Below, piece after piece: positions 49,620-59,506 of a stretch of DNA of 64,000 bases. This DNA comes from Spirometra erinaceieuropaei. Its lineage: Eukaryota > Platyhelminthes > Cestoda > Diphyllobothriidea > Diphyllobothriidae. Location: assembly GCA_902702965.1 (NCBI GenBank), contig CACRXP010000650.1:84768-148767 (forward strand). The letters are read 5' to 3'. A program made the position numbers and the translations under genes. The first letter of the stretch is position 1. Each line of letters begins with the position of its first letter. A model generated the notes under the pieces. It saw nothing but the letters and a program-made list of their open reading frames with translations. It did no database searches and was not told the origin of the DNA.

Positions 49620-50600
49620 TACGTGCTTTGTAAGTCAACACTCCGTTGGGGGAAGGTGACTGAACTAGTGTCGGGCGGTCGGTTTGGCGGTTCTTGTTCT
49701 TCTTCACCCAGTAAACACGCCGTCGGGCTGTCTCCATATGACCTTCTTAGGTCCGGCGTGGTTGTTTGGTCCTGAGCTCTACGATTGTGATGACGTAGGA
49801 CTTTGTAAGCTGCAGGAAAGTCCAGGTGCCTGTTGATGAAATGGCCATCGATGAGCCACGCCTCGAGAGTTAGCCGTTCTACTTTTGTGTTGCTCTGGCC
49901 TAAGATGGTAGCTCGCTGGAGATCAAAGGCATGCCCAGTTTCTCCAACGTGTATTGCTAATTGAGAGTTAGGGTCTAACCTCCGAGTAGCCTATTTGTGC
50001 TCTTGTAGGCGAGTCTGCAATTTCCGCCCGGTTTGTTCCACATAGTTGCAGTCGCCCTTATCGCAATTTATCTTCTAGATAACTACTGAGGTTTCGACGG
50101 GTGACAATGGGTCCTTAGGTTGCATCAGACGACGTCGAATTGTTGCCTGGGGTCGGTGGGCTTTGCCTACTCTGGCAGGTTTTAACAATCGAGAGACCGC
50201 CTCAGAGACCCCTTTAACGTAGAGAATGGCCCTCCAGACTTCAGGTTTCTGCTCGTTTGGCCGTCGTCCGTGCGCCCGACGTCTGCTTATCTCGATAAAA
50301 TAACTGGGATAACTATAAGTTGCAAGTAGGTTCTGAAGACACATTAGTTCGACTCTTTTATCTTCTGGCGTGCTGCAGTGTGTTTCGACTCGTTGGAATG
50401 GAGTGCGGACACAGCTACGTTTGTCAGGCAGGATGGTTGCTGTTGAAGTGTAGGATCTGTCTCGTCTCGGGGAATTTTCGGAATACAGCGGTTTGCAGTT
50501 GTCCAGTTGTACACCGGCGCACAAGCACGTCAAGGAAGGACAGTTGGTTGTTTGTTTCTGCTTCCATCGTAAGTTGGATATCTGGGTCAACCGAGTTCAG
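49620..50600 (-). pseudogene. PLE RT thumb to GIY-YIG endonuclease, minus
   Basis: One continuous frame of about 320 codons broken by only two internal stops before its end. It starts with the RT C-terminal part (LLATYSYPSYFIEISRRRAH, compare NGYP-FI) and continues through VSEAVSRLLKPARVGKAHRP. The GIY-YIG domain has CNYVEQTGRKLQTRLQEHK (catalytic Arg present, YIG degraded to NYV), HVGETGHAFDLQRATILG, then LTLEAWLIDGHFINRHLD with the catalytic Glu in LEAW. Both internal stops (TAG at about 50073 and 49996) fall in this domain. One of the best preserved PLE copies here, but not functional. Confidence 0.85.
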
Positions 50601-50639
50601 TAGTTCGGATTCTGGCAGGCGTTATCGGAATGCGCAACA

Positions 50640-50990
50640 TAACAAATACCTACATTTTGAGTGTCCGATGGTGGACCTCACGCACATTAGAACCCGCTCC
50701 CCCCCATTGTTGTTGTTTGTCAAAGATCTGGTCATTTGCTGTGTGGACCAGGTGGTGTAGAATGAAGTGCCAAGGTGCGGGATCGACCATGCCATCCACC
50801 TGCGTCCTTCCCCGCCTCCGGTCTTCTTGACTCTGTCTTGACACCGGGTTCAGATGGGGGAATGAGGATAGAGTGCGGCGGATGCTGCACAAGTCTACTA
50901 TCACCATAAATTAATTCACACGCAAGTCACCGTGCCTGATCCATCTTTCCGTGGGGCACACAGTGAACATCGTCGGCAACAACGGTCGAA
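50640..50990 (-). repeat. Interspersed repeat family B, minus, longest copy
   Basis: The reverse complement includes CTGGTCCACACAGCAAATGA, matched at 54072-54092, and AGTCAAGAAGACCGGAGGCG, extending the family to at least 300 bp. Confidence 0.65.
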
Positions 50991-51814
50991 CTGACATGTC
51001 TTCGAGTGCACTTCTTTTCGGCCGCCTACGAAAACCGCACTCGGTGAACATGACTACTTGCTTATTATGCATTTTCTCCATCGCTTGTTTATGGCTTTGT
51101 AGATTCAAATACATCTCATAGAAAACTTCCTCAAAACTTTTATTTTTTTCACTCATTTTGTATAAAATAATTTCTTTTTTAAACTGTGTATTCCCGGAGA
51201 GGGTATCTTTTGGCTTTAAAAAAGCTTCTCGATTTCCGAATAATTTTGAATTCCCTCTACCATTGCACTTTTATTATGCGTTTACAGTTTACAGGATGAA
51301 AACTTTCCGCGTGAAGAAAAACATACCTTTCCTTATGCCACTAAGAAAATGTCGTATGAAGCTTATAAAACGTTGCAAGGGATGTGGGCTACGTTGTGTA
51401 CTTGACGAGGAACGTAACTAAACAAAAAAATCTCATGAATAGAAACTTTTAAAAGCCCAAAGATGCCCTTTGTTCGAATATACAACCTAAAGAAGGCGTG
51501 ATTTTCTAACAAATGACTGTAAGAAAGAATATGTTCGTGCATGCTTTCTGAAAAAAACATATTTGAATTTACAAAAGTATTGAAAATCGGCGGAGAAAAT
51601 GCGTAATAGATAGGTAGTCAATTTCTACCGAGTGCGGTCTTTGCAGACGGTCAAAAAAGGCGCATTCGGAAGTCAACATTTTGTTGTGTCTGAAATATGA
51701 CGGTGTTGTGCCACAAGATAATCAACCTTGCAACGCCACTTAAGTAATATTTCCTAATCGAAAACGCATTTCAAAATTTCGGTTTACACTTCATGAGATC
51801 GGTTACTGTCTGTA

Positions 51815-51880
51815 CCTCTTCTCAACTACTTCCTGGGACTCGTATTTCCGCTTGTAACGACCGCTGTTCCATGAGTCGGG
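51815..51880 (+). mobile_element. PLE terminal unit, 3' part
   Basis: CCTCTTCTCAACTACTTCCT then GGGACTCGTATTTCCGCTTG continues the unit interrupted at 49110. Confidence 0.6.
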
Positions 51881-52794
51881 TTGAGGATTGACTTGTTCGC
51901 GAATTCATTTATAGTGAGGCAAACTTGTACTGCATCTACTTTATTCTCTATTCCCTCACCTGCCTCGCTCCAATAGCAATACAACGTTAAGAGGACCTTT
52001 CGGTGGGCGTGTGTGTGTGCAGTGGCGGACGATCCGTCTGTCCAGACCGTACGCGGCCCTGTCTCTGACGCTTTCGGACTACATTTAACGGAGTCTCGTT
52101 TCGCACACGAGCGAGAATTCCAGAAAGGCCGCGTTTAGATGGGGTCGTTGCAACCTGACGTTGAGTCTTGAGAAAGAACAAGATACCACCCCAGTTGTCA
52201 ACCGTCCAGTCCGCGACTGATAGCGCGTCAGATTCATTATAAGTGACAAATGCCCCGATACTTCATGGCACTGGGTTGCCCAGTATCGACCTCACGCTCT
52301 TTCTCCTCCCCTTTCCGACATATCAGTAGCTGGTCCGAGCCAAACCGACTTGGAATACGATTAGATGTGTTGGCTGACATCGTGGGCTCCTGTGTCCAAG
52401 ATGCGCCACAAACGTGTGTTGCGGTAGGTAGAGACTTGTGAAGACTCAAAACAGTACTATACGTACTATGCGCCGGTTTGGCCCCCTTTCCTGTCCAGCG
52501 CACCTGGAGAGCATCCTGTTATTGATGCCTTATGCAAACAACTTATTTCTATTTAAGTAATGTTGGGTTTTAGAATTTATTCACATACGGACCTCTGCGC
52601 AGCCCCTTGCTGTCATTTACTATGGCGTTTGCAGACGACGGACCACATTACTTCCGCTCTAGCGTAGGTGAGTCCCAAGTAACTGCTGTATTGCTGCCCT
52701 ACGTGTATGTCTTCAATGCTGTCAGTGTTACTTCGTCTACCTGTATGGTTTTCGATATTTCCTTTGTTGTTCTTTGATATCACCCCTCTGCTAA
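51881..52794. other. Intron 1 or upstream, nothing recognised
   Basis: An open frame at 52237-52503 has no recognised similarity. Confidence 0.35.
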
Positions 52795-52799
52795 TACCT

Positions 52800-52833
52800 C
52801 TGACGATGGACTCCTACACGAGTCCGAAAACTC
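52800..52833 (+). ncRNA. Hammerhead-like motif, best-paired copy
   Basis: CUGACGA, U, helix GGACUC/GAGUCC (six Watson-Crick pairs, loop CUACAC), then GAAAACUC. Compared with GGGUUC/GAAUCC at 33.8 kb, the fourth pair has changed from U-A to C-G on both sides. The last bases (ACUC for ACGUC) have lost the cleavage-side GUC. Confidence 0.5.
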
Positions 52834-52865
52834 AGGACAGTAGACAAAATGTTCCGATGCTCGAT

Positions 52866-52908
52866 CCTCCTCCTCCTCCTCCTTCTTCTTCTTCTTCTTC
52901 TTCTTCTT
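52866..52908. repeat. (TCC)n(TTC)n microsatellite
   Basis: Compound pyrimidine trinucleotide repeat. Confidence 0.9.
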
Positions 52909-52984
52909 CACTTATATCACCCCTTTTGCGAATTTTTGACATACTTCCGCCGGATGTAACTAATAGGGAGTTCGAAGTTGCATA

Positions 52985-53780
52985 CATCAAATAAACCAAA
53001 CTAAACTGAACGACAATCTACTCTTCACTGCCCAGCATGGATTTCGGAGAGGCAGGTCAGGTGTGAAACAACTTGCTCTACTGTCTAGGAGGCTGGAATC
53101 GAGTGGCTAATGGACAGAATGCGGGGCATTAAGTACACACAGACTTTAATCAGGCTGTCGGTAGCGCATCACACTAGCGTTCTCTGTACACACTCAGCCG
53201 AACATGCGTTAAGGCTAATCTCCCGAGGGGAATTCAGAGCTTCTTAATTGGCCGATCTCGAGTTCTCCGCGTTGGTGATCGGCAGTCGGCGGAGGTGGTG
53301 GTTGAAAGCTGTGCATCCCAAGACTCCGTTCTCAACCCCACTCTGTGTTGATGAACTGGATTGAGGCCTCACGAGGTTTGTTGACGATATCAAACTGTTC
53401 GCGTTACACGCAGTGAGGCCAACGTAGAGTGTCTGCGGGCAAACGCAAACCTACACTAGCAATTCTCGAATCGCTGGCTTTTGCCGCTCAGCGCGAAAGA
53501 GTGCAACATTTTCCTAGTTGGCAGAACCAGATCTCCAAGCCGCAGGGTTCACTAAATGAACGGCACACCTTTAAAGAATTTGACGCTCAGAAGTTGGTGC
53601 GTGTGTGGGCCACAATTTCACCTATACCATCGCTCGGCTTCCCAGAGGCAGTCAAGTACGTGAATCCCAGCTTGTACCTTGTAAAACAGTCTGTCTCAAA
53701 AGTCGATGAGGACTGCTTCGTTAAGGCTTTTGGAACGTTTGTGCGACCGGGACTGGAGTGCACCCTAGACCGTTAAGGAC
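52985..53780 (+). pseudogene. CR1/jockey-like LINE RT fragment
   Basis: LFTAQHGFRRGRSGVKQLAL matches the CR1 block QHGF-KGRSC-TNLL. Frame-shifted pieces of motif A and B regions follow, then the open frame 53429-53776 with a C-terminal LYLVKQSVSKVDEDCFVKAF and GTFVRPGLEC, the KR-F--LD---F-K-F-TFVRP-LEY block. Fragmented and dead. Confidence 0.65.
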
Positions 53781-53879
53781 AGCGGCGTTTTCGAATAAAT
53801 TCGAAGATAAGCATCCAAACTAGTCAGAGAACAGATTTCTCCAATCTCGCCTTTTCTCCTTTGAGTTACAAACAGAAAG

Positions 53880-54100
53880 GTGCAGCAGGCTCGGTGACTT
53901 GTGAGTGAGTTAGTTTATAGTGAGTGTAGACTTACGCGGCATCTATCCACACCGTCTCCTCCTTCACCACCTGGGCCCGGTGTCAAGGCAGAGTCAAGAA
54001 GACCGGAGGTGAGGTCGGGCTCAGGTGGCTGGCACGGCCGGACACGCACCTTGACGCTCCACTCCACGCCCTCTGGTCCACACAGCAAATGACCAGGATT
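53880..54100 (+). repeat. Interspersed repeat family B, plus
   Basis: CTCGGTGACTTGTGAGTGAG, GTGTCAAGGCAGAGTCAAGA, and CTGGTCCACACAGCAAATGA in family order. Confidence 0.65.
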
Positions 54101-54349
54101 TTAACCAACAGCAGCGACGCCACAACGAGTCAAAAGGACAAAGATGACATGACAGCCACTCTCACGACCTGTATACCCAGCGGGAACGCAAGCACATATA
54201 CCGGCATGTGGCCAGGTGTCAGAGAGCTGCCAGCGCATACCAGGCTGGGAGGACCATGATTTGCTGAATCACGGCATAGCAGACGCTTACAGACCTGTAG
54301 GCCAGAATGGCAATACTGACATTGCTTATATTGCGCGCCGATATGCAGT

Positions 54350-54650
54350 TGCTGGCGGAGCTCGAGAAAGAGCCCCAAGACCCAACGGGGCGAGTGAGTT
54401 CCGTAACGCGATCGGTGAGCGTGCCTTTACCATTGTATATTCTCGATCGCAACCGACAGGACAACGAGCCCGTGGCCCAGTGGTTAGGGCGCTGGAATTC
54501 TAACCAACAGGTCGCTGGACAGACCCCCAGGTATTGCATGTCACGGCGTTGGATATGGCTGGCTGACGACTACTAATAAGTCAGAAATCGTCATTCCAGT
54601 CTACCTTCTCTTTGCCGGTAATATCACTCTGCCTACTTACACACATGTAT
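54350..54650 (+). mobile_element. SINE family 2, nearly full-length
   Basis: Upstream unit GTGAGTTCCGTAACGCGATC and GGTGAGCG, then CGACAGGACAACGAGCCCGT, A box GTGGCCCAGTGGTTAGGGCG, degenerate B region, and the body to CTTCTCTTTGCCGGTAATAT. The order matches the 308-bp unit at 56443. Confidence 0.65.
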
Positions 54651-54654
54651 CAGA

Positions 54655-54930
54655 GGGTAGACGGCAGATTGTGCGGTCTACCAGATTGGTCATAAGCACT
54701 TCACCGAACCAAAGTTCATTGGTGCTTCGCCACCTGCCATTATCTGTCGCTTCAGATCGGGTATTTATTCAAGCAAAAATGGGCGCACACTGATCTATTG
54801 GCATCCCGAAGCAAACAAGCTCCGTATGGGTGGCAAAGTTCACGAACAGGCAATCAATTACCAGGCCGAATTCGGCCAAGTAATAATAGCAGCGACGAGG
54901 GACGACAGAGAATGCGGATAGGGCACGGAC
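54655..54930 (+). repeat. Repeat family R3, plus
   Basis: Shares GGGCGCACACTGATCTATTG and AAGCAAACAAGCTCCGTATG then AACAGGCAATCAATTACCAG with 55520-55640 and with the palindrome. Diverged. Confidence 0.65.
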
Positions 54931-55309
54931 GCAGGGAAAGAAAACCATGTTATCATATAATACGGATTTTATGGGTGAAGCTAAACGGCAGAAGGGAGAG
55001 CGCGAAAGAAGATATTCACTCGGATAAAGTTTCAGGTGGAATATTGCGCTCTCACGTCAAATTTCTCCATGGTTACCTGGGAAAGAGCACATGTATCAGG
55101 AACACGATCCCCCAAGAAATGATGAGGGTATCACGATATCTGACAGTGCATGCAAAATTTGAGCATTTTTGCAATTCTTCGGGTTTGTTTTCACAAGAGA
55201 AGTAGATTACATTCGATCTAGTTACGAGAGCGCGGAAGCGTCAGTTTTACAAAAAGGCGGCGACGCAATATGCCACCATGACCTGGTTTTTGTCCCCTGA
55301 TTGGGGTTG

Positions 55310-55645
55310 CATACTGCGTTCTTGACGCGGGTAGATTGATATAGTACTGTTTCGAGCTTATTTCGCCCAGACCAGCAGCTGGGACCAGAAGTGCTTATGA
55401 CGCATCTGCTGGACCCCAGTGGTGGGCCAACTGCGTCAGGTGCGTCTGTGCGCATGTTTGTGTTTCCGGCCCCACTTGCTGGCCAGAGTGTGTGCGTGTA
55501 CATATATATGTATGTCTGTATATATCAATCAGGAATTGGCGCACACCGATCTATTGGTTTCACGAAGCAAACAAGCTCCGTATGTGTGGCAAAGGTCACG
55601 AACAGGCAACCAATTACCAGGCCGAAGTCGGCCAAGTCATAATAG
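55310..55645 (+). repeat. Repeat family R3, plus, adjoining the palindrome
   Basis: GGTAGATTGATATAGTACTG through CAGGTGCGTCTGTGCGCATG is an inverted-order partial copy. From 55518 the unit AATCAGGAATTGGCGCACAC to AGGCCGAAGTCGGCCAAGTC matches 55905-55960 and the loop of the palindrome. A TATGTATG-type run lies at about 55499-55520. Confidence 0.6.
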
Positions 55646-56319
55646 CAGCGAGGAGGGATGACAGAGAATGCGGGTAGATTGATACAGTACTGTTTCGGGC
55701 TTAATGTGCCTTCATTCAGCCAATCATAACCCTGACCACCAGCAGCTGGGACCATAAACACAAACATGCGCACAGACGCACCTGGCGCAGTTGATCCACC
55801 ACTGGGGTCTACCAGATGGGTCATAAGCACTTCATCGAACCGAAGTTCAGCAGTGCCTCGCCACCTGTCATTCTCTGTCGCTGCAGATAAGGTATTTATC
55901 AATCAGGAATGGGCGCACACCGATCTATTGGCTTCACGAAGCAAACAAGCTCCGTATGGCCAACTTCGGCCTAGTAATTGGTTGCCTGTTCGTGACCTTT
56001 GCCACCCATACGGTGCTTGTTTGCTTCGTGAAGCCAATAGATCGGTGTGCGCCCATTTCTGATTGATAAATACCTTATCTGCAGCGACAGAGAATGACAG
56101 GTGGCGAGGCACTGATGAACTTCGGTTCGATGAAGTGCTTATGACCCATCTGGTAGACCCCAGTGGTGGATCAACTGCGCCAGGTGCGTCTGTGCGCATG
56201 TTTGTGTTTCTGGTCCCAGCTGCTGGTGGTCAGGGCTATGATTGGCTGAATGAAGGCACATTAAGCCCGAAACAGTACTGTATCAATCTACCCGCATTCT
56301 CTGTCATCCCTCCTCGCTG
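55646..56319. repeat. Near-perfect 674-bp palindrome (R3 inverted duplication)
   Basis: Left arm 55646-55959 and right arm 56005-56319 are reverse complements over about 314 bp with only scattered mismatches. The loop is 45 bp. The arms carry CAGCGAGGAGGGATGACAGA, CAGTACTGTTTCGGGCTTAA and GCGCACAGACGCACCTGGCG. The loop is the rest of the R3 unit in minus orientation, so the right copy is the fuller one and the left was cut at 55959. Open frames on both strands are mirror images of one another and are not genes. Confidence 0.9.
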
Positions 56320-56321
56320 GT

Positions 56322-56341
56322 ATATATATATATATATATAG
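56322..56341. repeat. (TA)n microsatellite
   Basis: Short TA run at the right edge of the palindrome. Confidence 0.85.
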
Positions 56342-56344
56342 ATG

Positions 56345-56440
56345 AGATGGTACCGACAAAGACAAGGGAGACCGGAATGGCCATTTCTGGCTTATTAGCC
56401 GTCATCAGCCAGTCATACCCAACCCCAAGTGTGGATCACA
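56345..56440 (-). mobile_element. SINE family 2 tail, minus (inverted to the next copy)
   Basis: GGTACCGACAAAGACAAGGG through CTTATTAGCCGTCATCAGCC and CAACCCCAAGTGTGGATCAC is the reverse complement of 56522-56632. Confidence 0.75.
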
Positions 56441-56442
56441 AC

Positions 56443-57057
56443 CGACAGGACAACGGGCCCGTGGCTCAATGATAGAGCGTCAAACTCCATGACCAAATAT
56501 CCCGGGTTCGAATCTCAAGTGATCCACACTTGGGGTTGGGTATGACTGGCTGATGACGGCTAATAAGCCAGAAATGGCCATTCCGGTCTCCCTTGTCTTT
56601 GTCGGTATCATCTCATCTATGTCTACCACTAGTCGCTGTGCGACTGCCTGCGAGGGTTTAAGTATGAGCCCCAAGGCACAACGGAACGAGCATGTTCCGT
56701 AACCTGATCGGTGAGCGCCCACTATCATAATTAATATTCCCGATCACAACCGACAGGACAACGGGCCCGTGGCTCAATGGTAGAGCGTTCAACTCCATGA
56801 CCAAAGATCCCGGGTTCGAATCTCAAGTGATCCACACTTGGGGTTGGGTATGACTGGCTGATGACGGCTAATAAGCCAGAAATGGCCATTCCGGTCTCCC
56901 GTGTCTTTGTCGGTATCATCTCATCTATGTCTACCACTCGTCGCTGTGCGACTGCCTGCGAGGGTTTAAGTATGAGCCCCAAGGCACAACGGAACGAGCA
57001 TGTTCCGTAACCTGATCGGTGAGCGCCCACTATAATAAATATATATATATATATGGA
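56443..57057 (+). mobile_element. SINE family 2, two tandem units of 308 bp
   Basis: Units start with CGACAGGACAACGGGCCCGT at 56443 and 56751. Each has an A box (GTGGCTCAATGRTAGAGCGT), B box GGGTTCGAATCTC, the body to GTCTTTGTCGGTATC, and a 3' part ending GATCGGTGAGCGCCCACTAT. They differ at only a few positions, so the duplication is recent. The second ends in a short (AT)n. Confidence 0.85.
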
Positions 57058-57625
57058 TTTAAACAGACACCGGAAGAAATAAGTTCTTTGGGAAATCGGC
57101 ATTGGTGTTGGTTGTACGGCATATATCTGGTGTGGTAAGTTTTGTTTTTGGAATTAAATAGAATCCCAGAATGCCCTTTTTGAGAAGAATTCATGTAAGA
57201 TCTGTTTTATTGTGTGGAACTAGGCAAAGGCTAGGCAATATTTGACGTTTCTGGATATCCACGTAATTTTCTGTGCTAGTAATTATCACCTATTAAGAGC
57301 TCTTTTCGCGTGCGTTGCGTCATAAAGAAACATTTGTATAGCGAATAAAAATGCCGAAGAGATCCATTCTGGAAACAGAAATTGTGATCTTGATTTCATG
57401 ATGATCAGGTCGAGGTAGGTGTGTAAAGACGCATCCTTTTTCATAAAAGTAGAACCAATTTGCCCTTTATAAACTTTATCAAAATTATAACGTTTCATGT
57501 TGTTTAATGCAGTAATAAACTTTTACGACAGTATTTTTTTACTGCACCGGAAAATAGTAAGCGTAAACAGAGGCATATGGATTGCGCGCCACATAATGCC
57601 ACTTTTCTGTGTCACGCCGTGAAAC
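57058..57625. other. No gene recognised; expected left side of the mariner copy
   Basis: AT-rich DNA. A left terminal inverted repeat matching the right end at 58699 was looked for and not found. Confidence 0.35.
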
Positions 57626-57628
57626 AAA

Positions 57629-58600
57629 GATGTCGAAACAATTCCTATCGGAAGTTGACTTTGAGCGCATACGAAAATTAAAAGCCAAAAGGCTGCCACC
57701 TGAGTCGTTAGCTAGTATTTTAAATATTATCCAGGTCACTCTCTGGAGAGTTATTAATAATAAAACAGTGCCTAGAGCTAAGCAAGGTGGGCCAAAACGG
57801 CCCACAAGTAAGCAAGACGACGATTTCATTCGTCGGAAGCCGAAAAAGTATCGTTATATGCTCCTGAGGGTTAGTTACAGTGAACACCTGTCAATGTTTT
57901 CTTTGCGCATAATTAGAAAAAGAATGAAAGAATTCAGCCTCTATCAGCAAAACGCCGTGACAAAGCCATTTTAGGTAGAAAACTTAAAAGCGAATTTTTT
58001 AGTTTGCTCAAGGATATGTTGATCACAGACTTTCATTATGGAAAAGCAGTTAGCTTTGTGATGAGGTCTTATCTTTAGACAAGCGTCCGAGTCGGCCCAA
58101 GTGGTCATATGGGGGAAGAACGTTTTACAACAGCACACCCTATCGACACCAACTTTCAAGAACTGTTGACGCCTGATGGTTTAGATGGCCATCATATTCG
58201 GAAAGCGACCGATCTGGCGTTCAACGACGGAGACGACAAATAGCAAGGTGTTCATCGGCATCCTAAAGGATGTTTTCAGATACAACAGCATTCACTGACG
58301 TCGAATGGACACCGTAAGGTTACAGAACAGTGCTCCTGTTCACCGCTCAAAAGAGGTATGATTCCAATTCAGCCTGACTATAATCCAATATTTTAGACCA
58401 TGGACAGACTCTCCGCCTGCAGTCTTCGAAGCATTTTTATTCCCGCCAATAGCCTGGACCTGCATCCAGTCGAAAATTCTTTTGTATTAATCAAAAGGAA
58501 TTGGCACAAGGCAAGAAAACATCTTTCAACGCGCCAAAAGATGGATTGTGGGCTTAATAATCCTATAGGTCAAACCACTATAGACAAATGAGTAGGCTCC
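57629..58600 (+). pseudogene. Tc1/mariner transposase relic
   Basis: An N-terminal frame (57629-57974) has a helix-turn-helix-like block, EVDFERIRKLKAKRLPPESL then NIIQVTLWRVIN, followed by a basic linker. After frameshifts the catalytic region appears as TVRLQNSAPVHRSKEV (normally QQDNAPVHRSKEV, so the second Asp is replaced) and FIPANSLDLHPVENSFVLIK (normally SPDLNPIENLW). The first catalytic Asp block is not secure. The element is dead. Its right end at about 58699 shares the TTTCATGAGAT terminal sequence with the foldback elements. Confidence 0.75.
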
Positions 58601-58659
58601 ATGCCCTCTCGACTTTCGTGGATACGGGATGGGCGGTTCGTGCGCTGCGGCGATTTTAG

Positions 58660-58699
58660 TTCGCAGTTCGTGACCTTTCATGAGATAGGCCATGAACTG
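58660..58699. repeat. Right terminal inverted repeat of the transposase copy
   Basis: GTGACCTTTCATGAGATAGG then CCATGAACTG corresponds, inverted, to CAGTNCGTGACCNATCTCAT GAAATG of the TIR family. Confidence 0.55.
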
Positions 58700-58788
58700 T
58701 GTACATGTATGGACACAGAGGCCGGCCAGTCGTAGAATCGTTGGCTAGACCCCGTTAATTAGTTGACCACTTTTGCACACCGCTCATA

Positions 58789-58830
58789 GTCTGACGACGA
58801 GCTGGGAAACCAGCGTCGACAGTTTATATT
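58789..58830 (+). ncRNA. Second hammerhead-like variant, plus
   Basis: CUGACGA, C, helix GAGCUGG/CCAGCGUC with loop GAAA and one shifted bulge, then GACAGUUUA where GAAAAUUUA stands at 26941. Core CUGACGA is intact; the GAAA is changed to GACA. Confidence 0.35.
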
Positions 58831-58831
58831 T

Positions 58832-59480
58832 TTCCAAATGAATTTTTGGCGGGGTTTAGTTCTGCAGCCCCATCTGAGTGATATTACAGGATTAGCTTAC
58901 CAAAACAATATGAGTTAACAAAGTTACCTTAACCACTAGCGGGATAAGGAAGGGAAAGACAACGCGAGCAGAACTCGAAGCAAACGCAGGGAAGCGAGTG
59001 AAGGTGGCGTGTACACACTCTCTCCCCGATACAGTCACTCAGTGGATTGTGTGGATAAGGAGGGCGCAATCACAACCGGAAGAGCACAGAGGGAACTGCA
59101 TGTTAATTCGCAGTGCCTCACCACTATAGTGGAATCGGACGGAGTTCCAGTCCAGCGGAACAATGCCATTAGCAAATCCACTTAGTTGATCGCTGTATTA
59201 AGATAATAATGAGGCCGCAAGCAGGGCTCGAAGCACGTGCGGGGAAGCGCGTGTGAACTGATACCTCATGTAACCGAGGCTGATATATAAGCACTCATCC
59301 CCCCGTGACATAGTCACTCGCTGGATTTAAATTGTAGGGAAGATGCAAGCACATGGTATCTGTAAAGTCAGCATACTCACATCTAATAATTTTTTAGAAA
59401 GCTTACCACGTGATATCACCCAGGTGGGGCTGCAGGACCAAACCTCGCCGAATTTTTTTCGCTTCCTAATTAAATTTTTT
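58832..59480. repeat. Unit flanked by about 40-bp inverted repeats, with an internal direct repeat
   Basis: TTCTGCAGCCCCATCTGAGT and GATATTAC at 58860-58890 pair with GTGATATCACCCAGGTGGGG and CTGCAG at 59407-59432. Inside, 58955-59070 and 59210-59350 are diverged direct copies (CTCGAAGCANRYGCRGGGAA and CAGTCACTCRSTGGATT). No gene. Confidence 0.55.
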
Positions 59481-59506
59481 GGAGTGTGCATTTTCCAATC
59501 CATATA

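Larger units (their letters stand above)
49111..51812. mobile_element. TA-flanked TIR/foldback element carrying later insertions
   Basis: The left end CAGTCAGTGATCGACCGCAT followed by GAAATGTTAACCGAAATT matches the reverse complement of the right end (CAGACAGTAACCGATCTCAT, then GAAGTGTAAACCGAAATT). TA lies immediately outside both ends (49109-49110 and 51813-51814). Outside the TAs the PLE terminal sequence is continuous. The interior was later entered by a PLE (49330-50600, minus) and a family B repeat (50640-50990). Intact element segments remain at 49111-49275 and about 51050-51812, the latter containing the same foldback core as 487-1466. Confidence 0.75.

Noticed and set aside
49276..49775. 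Lysine-rich and serine-rich open frames on both strands
   Set aside because: They are translations of the GAA/TTC microsatellite joined to the antisense of a PLE endonuclease.
55766..56341. Two near-identical 92-98-codon frames on opposite strands
   Set aside because: They are the two arms of the palindrome read in opposite directions, part of repeat R3, with no domain or codon signal.
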